Made by a program: the position numbers and the translations under genes
In this document: positions 38,112-46,620 of the stretch, in pieces
How the letters are laid out: each line of letters opens with the position of its first letter
Position numbering within the stretch: position 1 is the first letter of the stretch
The notes under the pieces: model-generated
What the model was told of the DNA's origin: nothing
The model's input: the letters and a program-made list of their open reading frames with translations, nothing else
The model's database searches: none
Assembly (NCBI RefSeq): GCF_030866745.1
Contig: NZ_CP133016.1
Coordinates: forward strand, 2,590,001-2,654,000
From: Sphingomonas flavescens
Lineage (GTDB): Bacteria; Pseudomonadota; Alphaproteobacteria; Sphingomonadales; Sphingomonadaceae
DNA length: 64,000 bases
Reading direction: 5' to 3'

Positions 38112-38653
38112 TGGGACGCACCGGCTTTCGCGGTATGGGAGAGCAAGCGCGGTTCGCAGCGAAGCGCCGTCGAAGGCGATTGCAAGGCTGGGTTCGGTTC
38201 ATCGCTTTATGGGCCGCTGCGGCGCTGGCAGGTACAGCCTATGGCGCGGGATGGCTGGACGGGCTGTGGCAGCCCCACTCTGCGACCCATGCGGAAGGTA
38301 CGGCGGTCCGCGCCAACTTCTCGATGTGCTTCATCGGCGGCGGCTACAACTGCGTAGTGGATGGCGACACCATCTGGCTTGAGGGCCATAAGATCAGGAT
38401 AGCGGACATCGACGCGCCGGAGACGCACGACCCTCGCTGCCAGTCCGAGAAAGAGCTAGGCGACCGCGCTACGCTAAGGCTGCAACAGCTCCTCAATGGA
38501 GGCAACATCACACTGCAACCAATCGATCGCGACAAAGATGTGTACGGACGTGAGCTACGCCTTGTCCTCGTTGATGGGCGCAGCGTTGGCGATACGCTTG
38601 TCAGCGAGGGGCTAGCTCGCTGGTATGAAGGCAGCAGGCGTCCGTGGTGCTAA
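38111..38653 (+). CDS. Membrane-anchored thermonuclease (SNase) family protein
   Basis: After a basic N-terminus (KRRRRRLQGW) and one membrane helix (FIALWAAAALAGTAYGAGWL) comes a staphylococcal-nuclease fold: CVVDGDTIWLEG, IRIADIDAPETHD with the catalytic Arg and Glu, and DVYGRELRLVL with the second catalytic Arg. A final VSEGLARWYEGSRRPWC completes the OB fold. By the positive-inside rule the nuclease would lie in the periplasm. It is translationally coupled to the Mrr-like gene. Confidence 0.88.
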   Translation: MGRTGFRGMGEQARFAAKRRRRRLQGWVRFIALWAAAALAGTAYGAGWLDGLWQPHSATHAEGTAVRANFSMCFIGGGYNCVVDGDTIWLEGHKIRIADIDAPETHDPRCQSEKELGDRATLRLQQLLNGGNITLQPIDRDKDVYGRELRLVLVDGRSVGDTLVSEGLARWYEGSRRPWC

Positions 38654-38673
38654 CGAGGGAACGCCCTCCGGGC

Positions 38674-39219
38674 TTAGGCCGCCACGACACCGGCCGCAGC
38701 ATATCGGGCGTAAACGTCATGACCGTTCCACGATGTCGGCATTGCGGACCGCAGACCGTGACTGTTTAGGCGGGCATCCTCGTCGGACGTTATTACGCCA
38801 AGGCGGTACCAGCGGCGCAAATGGGCGCTAATGGCTTCGCTCCTCGGCTCAAAGGTTTCCTCGAACATCAAGCCCACGATAACCCGCAGCGGCACGGCAT
38901 GATCGACCATGAGCCGGACTGCCGTACTCTTTGCTTGGCGCTGTTCAGCATACGAGGAGCCGTCCCTTGTTGCTAAGTCCAGTACCGCAGCAGCGGCTAA
39001 AGATTGGAAGTGCATTGCACGGAGCGCAGGGCCGTGGGTCCGGGCGCAAGGGTTGTTGAACCAGATGGGGCGGTCACCGTCAGTTAAGTGGCCGGTCCCT
39101 GTCTCGAAGGCGTACCAGTTATCAATGAAGGTACGGAAGGGTGCGCCCTTGTCACCAACCTTCAGAGCAATGGCGATGTGGTCGAGGTAGCTTTCAGCTA
39201 TCAGTGCGCGGCGGTCCAC
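38674..39219 (-). CDS. Unknown island protein
   Basis: A soluble protein of about 181 residues, not recognised. Notable stretches are KGAPFRTFIDNWYAFETGTGHL, IWFNNPCARTHG and a helical middle ending MVDHAVPLRVIVGLMFEETFEP, which has the look of a small DNA-binding or helical-bundle protein. GTG start with GGAG six bases ahead; a TTG two codons earlier is the alternative. It converges on the thermonuclease gene, leaving 20 bases. Confidence 0.55.
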   Translation of the reverse strand: MDRRALIAESYLDHIAIALKVGDKGAPFRTFIDNWYAFETGTGHLTDGDRPIWFNNPCARTHGPALRAMHFQSLAAAAVLDLATRDGSSYAEQRQAKSTAVRLMVDHAVPLRVIVGLMFEETFEPRSEAISAHLRRWYRLGVITSDEDARLNSHGLRSAMPTSWNGHDVYARYAAAGVVAA

Positions 39220-39437
39220 TAGCAACTCCAGACCTAGGTTTGGGTACCCCGAGCTGGTACCCGCCCACTGTTATTCGGCACACTGATGCGGCAGCCTATC
39301 CAAGTAGATGTTGCCTCTCAATACCGGCGTCGCGTAACCGCCGCACTGCACTAACTGGCGGCGAGCGTCCGACGTAAGCTGCCATCTCCATACATCCGAC
39401 AGAACTGCCGTGGCGCAGGTAGAGTAGTAGCGTTCAA

Positions 39438-40823
39438 GTGTACCAAGACCGGATTGCCAATGAGGAGACATTCTCCGCCGAAGAGCTAGAAAACTCCTTC
39501 CCCCTGGACATTGGCCGTAGGTTCAACAGCGAAGCCGGCGTGCGGCTTAGAGACGGTGTGTTGGCCGCTATGGCAGCCAAGGAGGAGGCAACCGGCGAAC
39601 GTAAGCGCAAAAGGCGACCCAGCGCGGAAAAGCGGCTGCGAGATACGGTAGAGGCCCTGCTTTGCAACCTCGCTGCGGGCCACCTCAATGAATATGACCC
39701 GGAGCGGTATGTAGGGGTTAGCTTCAACACCAGCGCCTATTCGCACACTGACTTAGATGCCGTGGTTATGCGGTCCTGCCGCGATCATCTACTGGAAGAG
39801 GGGTTGATTGAGGTAGCGGCAGGCTTCCGAAACCATGCGGCAAACTTCGGCCGGAGAAGCAGGCTAAGGGCCAGCCCGCGGCTAAGGAACCTAATAGACG
39901 ATCTTGGCTTGGGGCGGCGGTCGCTAACGATCGCGCACAGCCAAATCATCCGTATCAAGCAACCAGTGGAGAGCCTGCCGCCTATTCCCAATCGGGTGGA
40001 GGCAAGCCGGGATCTTCTCAGTGCCATCAACGCACGCTTGGCTGTGACCGACATTCGCTTGGATGCTGGCTTAGAGGCAGTGCTGAAAACCAGCCCCATT
40101 GAGGATGAGGGGGAAGATCAGGACGCACGGGACCGTAAGCGCCGTTATGCCGGGGACCGTACTGCGAAGGCGCTCTATCGGGCCTTTAAGCATGATTGGG
40201 GCCATGGGGGCCGCATCTATGGCGGCTGGTGGATGAGTGAGAAGCGGATATGGCGACCGTACCTGCGGATTGATGGGCAGAGGACCGTCGAACTCGACTA
40301 CAAGGTGCTTCACCCTCGATTGCTTTACCGCAGAGCTGAAGCCCCAATGCCGACTGACCCTTACCTATTCGGGGATTGGGGTTCGGAGGATATGCGTAAC
40401 TTGGGGAAGCGGACCTTTAACCGCTTGCTCAACAGGGTCGAGCGCGACCCAGCTAAGCGACTGACCATGCGAGCAGCTAGGGGTGACCCAGCCATCCTAC
40501 CGAAGGGTACATCCTTCAAGCAGTACCTTGCCACGTTTGCCCATCACCTAAGCGAGATACAGCACTGGTTCGGGACGGGAGAGGGCATCCGCTTACAGTA
40601 CGAGGACAGTGAGCTGGCCATCTCCGTGCTTAGGAGGATGGAGGGGCTTGGGATTGTGACCCTGCCCATCCACGACAGCTTCATTGTGGCCAAAGACCAT
40701 GAGGCTCAACTGCATGATACCATGGTGGAAGCCTTCTTTGAGCTATTTGGAGAAGTCCCGGCGATAGACCGGAAGGACCCCCGAGATTTTCCCCTTTCAA
40801 CGTCCGGGCTGGTCCATAACTGA
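39438..40823 (+). CDS. Protein with family-A/T7-type polymerase palm motifs
   Basis: No named family was recognised, yet three polymerase-like motifs occur in order in the second half of the 461 residues: motif A VELDYKVLHPRLLYR (Asp287, Arg294), a motif-B-like RNLGKRTFNRLLN (Arg320, Lys324, Asn328) and motif C LPIHDSFIV (His412-Asp413). This is the pattern of family A DNA polymerases and T7-like RNA polymerases, in which the two aspartates bind metal. GRIYGGWW before motif A also fits. The first 200 residues are basic and helical. It may be the island's replication polymerase or a primase-like enzyme. GTG start. Confidence 0.7.
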   Translation: MYQDRIANEETFSAEELENSFPLDIGRRFNSEAGVRLRDGVLAAMAAKEEATGERKRKRRPSAEKRLRDTVEALLCNLAAGHLNEYDPERYVGVSFNTSAYSHTDLDAVVMRSCRDHLLEEGLIEVAAGFRNHAANFGRRSRLRASPRLRNLIDDLGLGRRSLTIAHSQIIRIKQPVESLPPIPNRVEASRDLLSAINARLAVTDIRLDAGLEAVLKTSPIEDEGEDQDARDRKRRYAGDRTAKALYRAFKHDWGHGGRIYGGWWMSEKRIWRPYLRIDGQRTVELDYKVLHPRLLYRRAEAPMPTDPYLFGDWGSEDMRNLGKRTFNRLLNRVERDPAKRLTMRAARGDPAILPKGTSFKQYLATFAHHLSEIQHWFGTGEGIRLQYEDSELAISVLRRMEGLGIVTLPIHDSFIVAKDHEAQLHDTMVEAFFELFGEVPAIDRKDPRDFPLSTSGLVHN

Positions 40824-40859
40824 GAGCGTTAAGCGACCGTCCGTCCGCAAGCTTCACCC

Positions 40860-41468
40860 ATGGGGCGAACTTTGCCAATGGAGCCTTCGATTACCAAGTC
40901 CCCGCGCCCCCACGGGCCGCAGTCCGATGCCCGATTTGCGCTTCACCAGCGCCAGCCCCGAGCCGACAAGCTGGATGCCCGGCAGCGGCGGCTATGCGAT
41001 GCGGACCCGTCGTTCATGGCAGCCCTCAGGAGCCGCGTGAGCAGCGAGGAGCGGTGGTCCGCCTTCATGGACGGGGCGTCCTACTACATCGCTCTGGAGA
41101 AGCCCTGCTTGCGCTGTGGCGACTTCCGGAAACGGACCCGTGATCGGTCCTGCTACCGCTGCCACTTGCTGCGGGGTGCCGAGAACTTTGAGCGGATGAA
41201 GGCGGGCCTTGCCCCAAAGGTCATGCGGAACAAGGACAGCCACCTTGACCTGCTAGATCGGCAGCGTCGTGAGCGGGATGGCGATTGCATAACCCGCGAG
41301 TTCGGGACCATCACGGTAACGCGGTGGCCCACCGGGCGCTTAGAGGTAGTGTTTCCTGACGGGTACCATGAGCGCGACCTCGCCAACCGGAAGCCCGAAG
41401 AGGTCTACCGCGCCATGGAACTGCTGCCCGAGCTTAGGGACGCGCTGATTTGGGCGGGTTGGTATTAG
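40860..41468 (+). CDS. Unknown island protein with Cys4 zinc-ribbon-like motif
   Basis: About 202 residues. A C-x2-C...C-x2-C set (PCLRCGDFRKRTRDRSCYRCH) near the middle is typical of a small zinc ribbon or nucleic-acid-binding knuckle. The C-terminal part has ITREFGTITVTRWPTGRLEV and a helical end. It starts 36 bases after the polymerase-like gene on the same strand, suggesting a shared transcript. Two start methionines (codons 1 and 7) are possible. Family unknown. Confidence 0.6.
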   Translation: MGRTLPMEPSITKSPRPHGPQSDARFALHQRQPRADKLDARQRRLCDADPSFMAALRSRVSSEERWSAFMDGASYYIALEKPCLRCGDFRKRTRDRSCYRCHLLRGAENFERMKAGLAPKVMRNKDSHLDLLDRQRRERDGDCITREFGTITVTRWPTGRLEVVFPDGYHERDLANRKPEEVYRAMELLPELRDALIWAGWY

Positions 41469-41522
41469 CAACAACTGCCATGCTACCGGCTAGCCGCATC
41501 GAAGTTAGCAGTGGTAGTTTAA

Positions 41523-42242
41523 GTGGTAGAGCAAGCCCCCAAGCAAATCATCGATAACCCGTTCTATCGCGGTATCCAGAGGTATCATGATGCTCGGCAC
41601 GACTTTTCTTGCTTCAAGCGAATGGCCGAGAGGGACGCTGCATCGATAGCGGCAAAGTTACCCAACTACGCTGACTTGGAAGCGTACACGAGCTTCGTAG
41701 TATTCGATCGCGAAGAGGGGGCAGTCCAAGTTGGCTTCGGCCATCGCCCGATGGGCAACCGCAGCAGTAAGGACCCTGTGAGCAGTGAGACTGGAGCCAC
41801 ACTCGTCTATTCCCTGGGGCCTACGGGTCACGTTGCCACAATTCTTTATCCCGCAAAGTCGGATGTGGCGCGGGTTCGCGAGGAGCTGATCTTCTTGCGC
41901 GTTAAGCGTATCGGCGCTCTGCCCCTATACGAGTGTCTAGCCAAAGATTTGGGTCGCCTGATCGCCTATGAGCGGGTCACCAGTTTGGATACGAGCCCCG
42001 CACTAGCCGACAGGTTGATCGTCGGTTGGCTTCGCTTCTGGAACCGGATGCAGATTGGCTCCGAGACGAAAGGCCCACGGGCCTTTGAGCGCGCTGGGCA
42101 GCTCGCAAGCTTTTCCAGTGCGCGGTTCACAGGTGCGCTGTTGGGGGCGGTGCTCAAGCCGGTCGGTGTTCTGGTCGTCGCCTACCTGCTCATACGCTTT
42201 GGGATGCCTGCCCTCGCAGGCACCTTGCTAAACAAAGGCTGA
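41523..42242 (+). CDS. Unknown island protein with C-terminal membrane segment
   Basis: A 239-residue protein, mostly soluble (FYRGIQRYHDARHDFSCFKRM, then a mixed alpha/beta middle), ending in a hydrophobic segment of about 30 residues (GALLGAVLKPVGVLVVAYLL) that would anchor its C-terminus. No family recognised. GTG start. It is the last gene before the right attachment repeat. Confidence 0.55.
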   Translation: MVEQAPKQIIDNPFYRGIQRYHDARHDFSCFKRMAERDAASIAAKLPNYADLEAYTSFVVFDREEGAVQVGFGHRPMGNRSSKDPVSSETGATLVYSLGPTGHVATILYPAKSDVARVREELIFLRVKRIGALPLYECLAKDLGRLIAYERVTSLDTSPALADRLIVGWLRFWNRMQIGSETKGPRAFERAGQLASFSSARFTGALLGAVLKPVGVLVVAYLLIRFGMPALAGTLLNKG

Positions 42243-42245
42243 CCC

Positions 42246-42262
42246 AACACAATCTGAACACA
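42246..42262 (+). promoter_or_regulatory. Candidate right integrase arm site
   Basis: AACACA-N5-AACACA, 11-bp period, 90 bp inside the right core repeat; same motif, spacing and orientation as at the left end of the island. Confidence 0.5.
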
Positions 42263-42313
42263 ACGGGCTTGCCGTTGGCGTCATCTACAAGCTACGCCGT
42301 CCGACAGCGGGTG

Positions 42314-42335
42314 CCAGAAAACCTTGGTTTTCTGG
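42314..42335. repeat. Hairpin next to the right attachment site
   Basis: CCAGAAAACC-TT-GGTTTTCTGG is a 10-bp palindrome ending 17 bases before the right core repeat. It could terminate transcripts from the island or be bound by recombination proteins. No T-run follows. Confidence 0.45.
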
Positions 42336-42351
42336 GCGTTCCGAAGGAACA

Positions 42352-42426
42352 TGGCGTGTAGCTCAGTGGTAGAGCACTGTGTTGACATCGCAGGGGTCGC
42401 AAGTTCAATCCTTGCCACGCCCACCA
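42352..42426 (+). tRNA. Second tRNA-Val (GAC) copy, position 1 mismatched
   Basis: Identical to the left tRNA except that the first base is T in place of G, leaving a T-C mismatch at the end of the acceptor stem. Its upstream sequence comes from the island, so it may be poorly transcribed; it is best read as the attR-side copy. Whether it yields mature tRNA is uncertain. Confidence 0.7.
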
Positions 42427-42430
42427 TTTT
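42353..42430. repeat. attR: right copy of the 78-bp direct repeat
   Basis: Identical over 78 bp to 29953-30030; the sequence after it (TTCTGATATTTC) continues into the cyo operon leader, i.e. chromosomal DNA. Confidence 0.92.
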
Positions 42431-42593
42431 TTCTGATATTTCAAGCAATTACAGCGCTCTTCGCAGCGGCGTCGTATCACTCGGTTGCGGTTGGAAACCG
42501 AGCGGGCTAAAGGGCGGGCAAGCCGCCTCCCTGGCGGGCTACAAGCTGATGTCGATCGGTGATTTGGTGATTGTGTCGAGGCAAGAAGCGGGG

Positions 42594-43571
42594 ATGAGTT
42601 CCAGCCGCTACCGCTTTGCGCGGATTCTTTCTGTCGCGGGCATTCTTGTCGGAACCAGCGGGTGCAATCGCGGCATCCTCGATCCCGTCGGGCCGGTCGC
42701 CGCGGCCGAGAAGCAAATCCTCATCAATTCGACAGCGATCATGCTGGCGATCATCATTCCGACGATGATCGCGACGGTCGCGGTCGCGTTCTGGTTCCGC
42801 CGCGGCAACAAGAAGGCGGTCTATCGGCCTGACTGGGAATATTCGGGCGCGATTGAACTCGTCATTTGGGCCATCCCGGTGCTTACCATCTTGCTGCTCG
42901 GCGGCATTACCTGGATCGGCAGTCACCAGCTCGACCCGCGACGGCCACTCGACTCGAAGGTCCCGCCGATCACCGTCCAGGTCGTGTCGCTCGATTGGAA
43001 ATGGCTCTTCATCTACCCGGACCAAGGCGTTGCGACGGTCAATAAGCTCGTCATTCCGGCCGGCACGCCGGTCAATTTCCAGCTGACCTCGGCGACGGTC
43101 TGGAACACCTTCTTCGTCCCGCAGATGGGCAGCATGATCTACACCATGCCCAATATGACCACGCGCCTGAACCTGCAGGCGGACCGCGTGGGCGTTTTCG
43201 AAGGACGCTCCGCGCATTTCAGCGGCGACGGTTTCCCGGGCATGGAGTTCAACGTCTACTCGATGCCGCCGCAGCAATTCGCGGCGTGGGCGCAATCGGC
43301 GCGGTCGGGTGCCGCACTCGACGCGAAGACCTATCAAGCGCTCGAACGTCCGAGCAGCTACGTCAGACCGATGACCTTCGGCGCGGTCCAACCCGGATTG
43401 TTCGACGCGATCGCGATGGGAAATCACGCGCAGTCGGCCCAGCAACAGCGACCGCACAACCTGCCGTCGCCGGGGGCATCGACGGCGCAACCCGAGAGCC
43501 CGATCGAAGGGCCGTCACCCAAGAACCAGCCCGCCGCCAAGTCCGTGCCGGCGTCCGGAGTGCCTGAATGA
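42594..43571 (+). CDS. cyoA: Cytochrome o ubiquinol oxidase subunit II
   Basis: A lipoprotein-type leader ([11 protein letters not shown]) precedes two membrane helices and a cupredoxin-like periplasmic domain with [33 protein letters not shown] and [11 protein letters not shown]. The CuA ligands of cytochrome c oxidases are missing, as expected for a quinol oxidase. The C-terminal 60 residues are proline/glutamine/serine-rich. The start MSSSRYRFA is chosen because the longer frame reads through the tRNA. It heads cyoABCD, whose promoter must lie within the 160 bases after the attR repeat. Confidence 0.93.
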   Translation: MSSSRYRFARILSVAGILVGTSGCNRGILDPVGPVAAAEKQILINSTAIMLAIIIPTMIATVAVAFWFRRGNKKAVYRPDWEYSGAIELVIWAIPVLTILLLGGITWIGSHQLDPRRPLDSKVPPITVQVVSLDWKWLFIYPDQGVATVNKLVIPAGTPVNFQLTSATVWNTFFVPQMGSMIYTMPNMTTRLNLQADRVGVFEGRSAHFSGDGFPGMEFNVYSMPPQQFAAWAQSARSGAALDAKTYQALERPSSYVRPMTFGAVQPGLFDAIAMGNHAQSAQQQRPHNLPSPGASTAQPESPIEGPSPKNQPAAKSVPASGVPE

Positions 43572-45583
43572 GCCCGATCTTTGGCAAACTGACGTGGGAG
43601 GCGATCCCGTTCCAGGAGCCGATCCCGCTGATCACGTCGATCGTGGTGCTCATCGGGGTGGCGGCGATTGGCGCCTGGATCACAAAGATCAAGGCGTGGC
43701 CGTTTCTGTGGAACGAGTACATCACGTCGACCGATCACAAGAAGATCGGCATCATGTACATCGTGCTCGGACTGGTGATGCTGGTCCGCGGCTTTGCCGA
43801 TGCGATCATGATGCGCGCGCACCAGTTCCTCGCCGTTGGCGAAGGGCAGGGGTATCTGACCCCAGAACATTACAATCAGATTTTCTCCGCCCACGGCGTG
43901 ATCATGATCTTCTTCGTCGCCATGCCGCTGGTGATCGGATTCATGAACTTCGTGGTGCCGCTGCAACTCGGCGTTCGCGACGTTGCCTTCCCGACTCTGA
44001 ACAACGTTAGCTTTTGGCTGAGCGCGTCGGGCGCGCTGCTGATCAACATCAGCCTGTTCGTCGGTGAATTCGCGCGCACCGGCTGGCTCGCCTTTCCGCC
44101 GCTTAGCGAGAAGGCGTTCTCGCCCGGCGTCGGCGTCGATTATTACCTGGTGGCGCTGCAAATATCCGGCGTCGGGACGACGCTGACCGCGGTCAATTTT
44201 GTCACGACGATTCTCAAGATCCGCGCGCCCGGCATGAGCTATTTCCGCATGCCGGTATTTTGCTGGACCAGCCTCGCGTCGAGCCTGCTGATGCTCGCCG
44301 CATTCCCGGTGCTGACCGCCACGCTCGCGCTGCTGATGCTCGACCGGTATCTCGGCTTCCACTTCTTCACCAATGATGGTGGCGGCAACTCGATGCTTTA
44401 CATGAACCTGATTTGGGTTTGGGGGCATCCGGAGGTCTACATCCTCGTCCTGCCCGCGTTCGGCATCTATTCCGAGATCGCGGCGACCTTCTCCGGCAAG
44501 CCGTTGTTCGGTTACCGCTCGATGGTCTTTGCGACGCTGGTGATCTGCATCCTCTCGTTCACGGTGTGGTTGCACCACTTCTTCACCATGGGCGCGGGTG
44601 CGAACGTCAATGCGATCTTCGGCATTGCCTCGATGCTGATCGGGATCCCGACCGGCGTGAAGATCTTCAACTGGCTGTTCACCATGTACGGCGGCCGCGT
44701 GCGCTTCAGCGTGCCGATGCATTACCTCATCGGCTTCATGCTGCTGTTCGTCGGCGGCGGCCTGACCGGTGTGCTGCTGGCGATGCCGCCGGTCGATTTC
44801 GTCGTGCACAACAGCCTGTTCCTGGTGGCGCACTTCCACCACGTCATCATCCCGGGCGTCGTCTTCGCGATGTTTGCCGGCTACACCTACTGGTTCCCCA
44901 AGGCGTTCGGCTTCACGCTCGACGAGCGTAGCGGTAAGGCTGCCTTCTGGTGCTGGTTCATTGGCTTCAATCTCGCGTTCATGCCCAGCTATCTGCTGGG
45001 CTTCTGGGGCGGGACGCGGCGCATGCAGCACATTTCCGACCCGACTTGGAAGCCATGGCTTGGCCTGGAGCTGATCGGCGCCTTCTTCATCGCGGCGGGG
45101 ATCGCGTTGCTGGCCTTCCAGCTAATCTATTCGATCCGCACGCGCGACAAGCGCCGCGACATAACCGGCGACCCGTGGGACGGCCGCACGCTGGAATGGC
45201 TGACCTTGTCGCCGCCGCCGCACTACAATTTCGCGGTCCTCCCGGACGTCCACGGCGAAGAGGCCTATTGGCATCGCAAGAAGCTGGCGATCGAGCGCGC
45301 GACCCTAATCCCCGAGCCGGCTTACCAGCCGATCGAGATGCCGCTGGCGACGCCGACCGGCGTGGTCGTCGCGTTCTTCGCGACCGTCTGCGGGTTCGCG
45401 GTCATCTGGTACATCTGGTGGCTCGCGATACTCGGTCTGGTCGGCGCCTTTGCGGTGATGGTCTGGTACGCCTGGCAAGATGAGCATGAGCACATCATTC
45501 CGGTGGAAGAGGTCATCAAGAACTCGCGCGAGCGGCGCCGAATCCGTCAGCAGAACCTCCAGAACCTGAGCCAATCCGTATGA
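43568..45583 (+). CDS. cyoB: Cytochrome o ubiquinol oxidase subunit I
   Basis: Catalytic subunit holding haem b, haem o3 and CuB. The 671-residue protein has many membrane helices, [20 protein letters not shown] with a haem His, [17 protein letters not shown] with the cross-linked His-Tyr, [10 protein letters not shown] with the two CuB histidines, and [14 protein letters not shown] with the haem ligands. It pumps protons while reducing oxygen with ubiquinol. ATGA overlap with cyoA and with cyoC shows translational coupling. Confidence 0.97.
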   Translation: MSPIFGKLTWEAIPFQEPIPLITSIVVLIGVAAIGAWITKIKAWPFLWNEYITSTDHKKIGIMYIVLGLVMLVRGFADAIMMRAHQFLAVGEGQGYLTPEHYNQIFSAHGVIMIFFVAMPLVIGFMNFVVPLQLGVRDVAFPTLNNVSFWLSASGALLINISLFVGEFARTGWLAFPPLSEKAFSPGVGVDYYLVALQISGVGTTLTAVNFVTTILKIRAPGMSYFRMPVFCWTSLASSLLMLAAFPVLTATLALLMLDRYLGFHFFTNDGGGNSMLYMNLIWVWGHPEVYILVLPAFGIYSEIAATFSGKPLFGYRSMVFATLVICILSFTVWLHHFFTMGAGANVNAIFGIASMLIGIPTGVKIFNWLFTMYGGRVRFSVPMHYLIGFMLLFVGGGLTGVLLAMPPVDFVVHNSLFLVAHFHHVIIPGVVFAMFAGYTYWFPKAFGFTLDERSGKAAFWCWFIGFNLAFMPSYLLGFWGGTRRMQHISDPTWKPWLGLELIGAFFIAAGIALLAFQLIYSIRTRDKRRDITGDPWDGRTLEWLTLSPPPHYNFAVLPDVHGEEAYWHRKKLAIERATLIPEPAYQPIEMPLATPTGVVVAFFATVCGFAVIWYIWWLAILGLVGAFAVMVWYAWQDEHEHIIPVEEVIKNSRERRRIRQQNLQNLSQSV

Positions 45584-46218
45584 ACGTTGACACGTCCAAC
45601 GTCAGCCTGACGCACTACGGATCGGAGGATACGGGGCTCGGGCATCGCGGCCCCGAGTCCAAGAGCATCGTCGTGCCTTACGGCTTCTGGCTCTTCGTCC
45701 TGTCGGACATGGTGCTCTTCTCCGCCCTGTTCGCAACCTATGCCTCGTTGGTGAATGCCACCGATGGCGGGCCAACGGCGATCCAGTTGTTCGACCGTGG
45801 ACTGGTAGCCGTCGAAACGATGGCGCTGCTGTTCTCCAGCTTCACCTGCGGTCTTGCCATCATCGCCGCCAAGCGCGGATCGATGAACTGGACGCAGATC
45901 TGGCTGGCGGTCACGGGCGTTCTGGGCTTCGTCTTCCTGTGCATCGAGCTCTACGAGTTTACGCACATGATCGGCGAGGGCGCGCCGCCGCAGCGCAGCG
46001 CGTTCCTGTCGAGCTTCTTCACCCTCGTCGGCACGCACGGCCTCCACGTCTTTGCTGGCCTGCTGTGGCTCGGCACGATGATGGCCCAGATCTATGCCAA
46101 GGGCTTTCGCCAGCACATCATGCGGCGGCTGCTGTGCTTCAGCATCTTCTGGCATGCCCTCGACATCATCTGGGTGGCCATCTTCACCATCGTCTATCTG
46201 ATTGGCACGCTGCCATGA
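45580..46218 (+). CDS. cyoC: Cytochrome o ubiquinol oxidase subunit III
   Basis: Five predicted membrane helices in 212 residues, with [43 protein letters not shown] and [14 protein letters not shown], the standard subunit III segments. It stabilises the oxidase core. It overlaps cyoB upstream and cyoD downstream by four bases each. Confidence 0.95.
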   Translation: MNVDTSNVSLTHYGSEDTGLGHRGPESKSIVVPYGFWLFVLSDMVLFSALFATYASLVNATDGGPTAIQLFDRGLVAVETMALLFSSFTCGLAIIAAKRGSMNWTQIWLAVTGVLGFVFLCIELYEFTHMIGEGAPPQRSAFLSSFFTLVGTHGLHVFAGLLWLGTMMAQIYAKGFRQHIMRRLLCFSIFWHALDIIWVAIFTIVYLIGTLP

Positions 46219-46607
46219 GCGAACACGAACATCAGGAACTGCACGACGTCCCCCCGGGCGAGCCGCACGACAATATCGTCAGCGAGACAGGGGCGTACGT
46301 CATTGGCCTGGGGCTGGCGCTACTTCTTACCGCGATCTCCTTCTGGGTCGCGTCGACGTCCTCGATCTGGGGTCCAGGCGTTGCGGTCGGCCTTGTCGTG
46401 CTCGCCATCGCGCAGATGGGCGTGCACCTGGTGTTCTTCCTTCACATCACCAGCGGCCCGGACAACACGAACAACGTGCTTGCGCTCGCCTTCGGCGTGC
46501 TAATCGTATTCCTGGTGATGATCGGAACGATCTGGATCATGTCGCACCTTGCGGCGAACATGGGCCCGACGCCGGAGATGATGAATCTCCAGATGCAGAA
46601 GGGTTAA
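46215..46607 (+). CDS. cyoD: Cytochrome o ubiquinol oxidase subunit IV
   Basis: A 130-residue protein with three membrane helices and the block VLAIAQMGVHLVFFLHITSG, typical of CyoD. A histidine-rich N-terminus ([19 protein letters not shown]) is present. The gene ends the operon; no cyoE (haem o synthase) follows, so haem o synthesis must be encoded elsewhere. The stop lies 13 bases from that of the convergent cpaF gene. Confidence 0.94.
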   Translation: MSEHEHQELHDVPPGEPHDNIVSETGAYVIGLGLALLLTAISFWVASTSSIWGPGVAVGLVVLAIAQMGVHLVFFLHITSGPDNTNNVLALAFGVLIVFLVMIGTIWIMSHLAANMGPTPEMMNLQMQKG

Positions 46608-46620
46608 AGACCGAAGCGGC

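Larger units (their letters stand above)
30031..42430. mobile_element. 12.4-kb integrated genomic island in tRNA-Val
   Basis: The island is bounded by 78-bp repeats of the tRNA-Val gene spaced exactly 12,400 bp apart, with a tyrosine integrase gene as the first gene inside. GC content and codon use are visibly lower and less biased than in the flanks. It carries integrase, two unknown convergent genes, a XamI-like restriction-modification pair, a serine recombinase, two membrane-anchored nucleases, an unknown gene, a polymerase-like gene, a Cys4 protein and a membrane protein. No conjugation, capsid or terminase genes are seen, so it is likely mobilised by a helper or is a defence-type integrative element. 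Confidence 0.92.

Noticed and set aside
41505..41545. tRNA-like text GTGGTAGTTTAAGTGGTAGAGC before the last island gene
   Set aside because: Only a D-arm-like fragment; no cloverleaf can be folded.
30031..42352. Prophage or conjugative element
   Set aside because: No capsid, terminase, portal, relaxase or type IV secretion genes are present between the attachment repeats.
42324..42593. Longer cyoA start reaching back over the tRNA
   Set aside because: The added codons translate the tRNA gene itself; the lipoprotein leader starts at MSSSRYRFA.
43424..45031. 535-codon open frame on the minus strand opposite cyoB
   Set aside because: Histidine/arginine/glutamate-rich shadow of cyoB; no recognisable motif.
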